From: JBPBPI01 sp050954885
Lineage (GTDB): Bacteria; Pseudomonadota; Alphaproteobacteria; Caedimonadales; Caedimonadaceae
Direction: 5' to 3'
Assembly (NCBI GenBank): GCA_050954885.1
Contig: JBPBPI010000225.1
Coordinates: 1-15,591, forward strand
DNA length: 15,591 nt
The number at the start of each line of letters is the position of its first letter. Position 1 is the first letter of the stretch. Shown one piece after another: positions 15,541-15,591 of this stretch. Made by a program: the position numbers and the translations under genes. Under the pieces are notes generated by a model. The model ran no database searches. It worked only from the letters and a program-made list of their open reading frames with translations, and was not told where the DNA came from.

Positions 15541-15591
15541 ATGAGTTACGGATATAGCATAGATTTAAGGGAACGTGTTCTGTTTTATATT
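15541..15591 (+). CDS. IS630-family transposase, N-terminal start, cut by window end
   Basis: From ATG 15541 the 17 codons to the window edge read M-S-Y-G-Y-S-I-D-L-R-E-R-V-L-F-Y-I. The YSIDLRERV start is typical of the helix-turn-helix of IS630-type (Tc1/mariner-related) transposases. An in-frame TGA directly precedes the ATG, fixing the start. The catalytic DDE domain lies outside, so I cannot say whether the element is intact. The IS left end probably lies between 15458 and 15540. Confidence 0.65.
   Translation, partial: MSYGYSIDLRERVLFYI

Overview
The window looks like a chromosome segment of an AT-rich, host-associated alphaproteobacterium, plausibly of the Holosporales/Paracaedibacter/Odyssella kind. 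That placement is inference from several things: an alphaproteobacterial truB-rpsO-pnp block, very AT-rich spacers, IS remnants, Sel1-repeat and leucine-rich-repeat material, and several small secreted proteins of unknown function. No 16S or other decisive marker is present.

Layout. 1-372 (+): decayed tail of a leucine-rich-repeat gene, followed by a 19-bp perfect hairpin. 534-5882 (-): one compact run read right to left, truB - rpsO - pnp - nitronate-monooxygenase-like flavoprotein - 2-Cys peroxiredoxin, with gaps of 16, 63, 34 and 22 bases and no obvious internal terminator. It couples tRNA modification, ribosome and RNA decay genes to two oxidative-stress-type enzymes. 5936-6687 (-): rpsD as its own unit, with a good sigma-70-type promoter and an intrinsic terminator. 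6971-7655 (+): an intact reading frame descended from an IS1595/IS1016-type transposase that has lost two of three catalytic residues. 7845-8063 (+): small XRE-type regulator. 8226-10070 (+): accB-accC, the biotin carboxyl carrier and biotin carboxylase of acetyl-CoA carboxylase. 10073-10148 (-): tRNA-Lys(CUU), convergent with accC and only 2 bases from it.

10232-12649 (-) is an accessory block. A secreted, membrane-anchored 179-aa protein is followed by a secreted Sel1-repeat gene that now carries two lesions: a frameshift in a run of nine T and an in-frame TAA. 12757-14405 (-): umuD-umuC, translesion polymerase V, with an ATGA overlap; the UmuD has its cleavage site but Asn and Arg where the self-cleavage Ser-Lys dyad should be. 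14594-15457 (-): a secreted 287-aa protein of unknown function. From 15541 (+), cut by the window edge: the start of an IS630-type transposase.

The left two thirds are mostly housekeeping genes; the right third and the far left edge are accessory and show gene decay. I see no CRISPR array, no prophage module and no recognisable defence system. The most unusual items are the UmuD without its dyad, the catalytically stripped transposase-like protein, the possibly slippage-rescued Sel1 gene, and the Cys-motif tail on the flavoprotein next to a peroxiredoxin.
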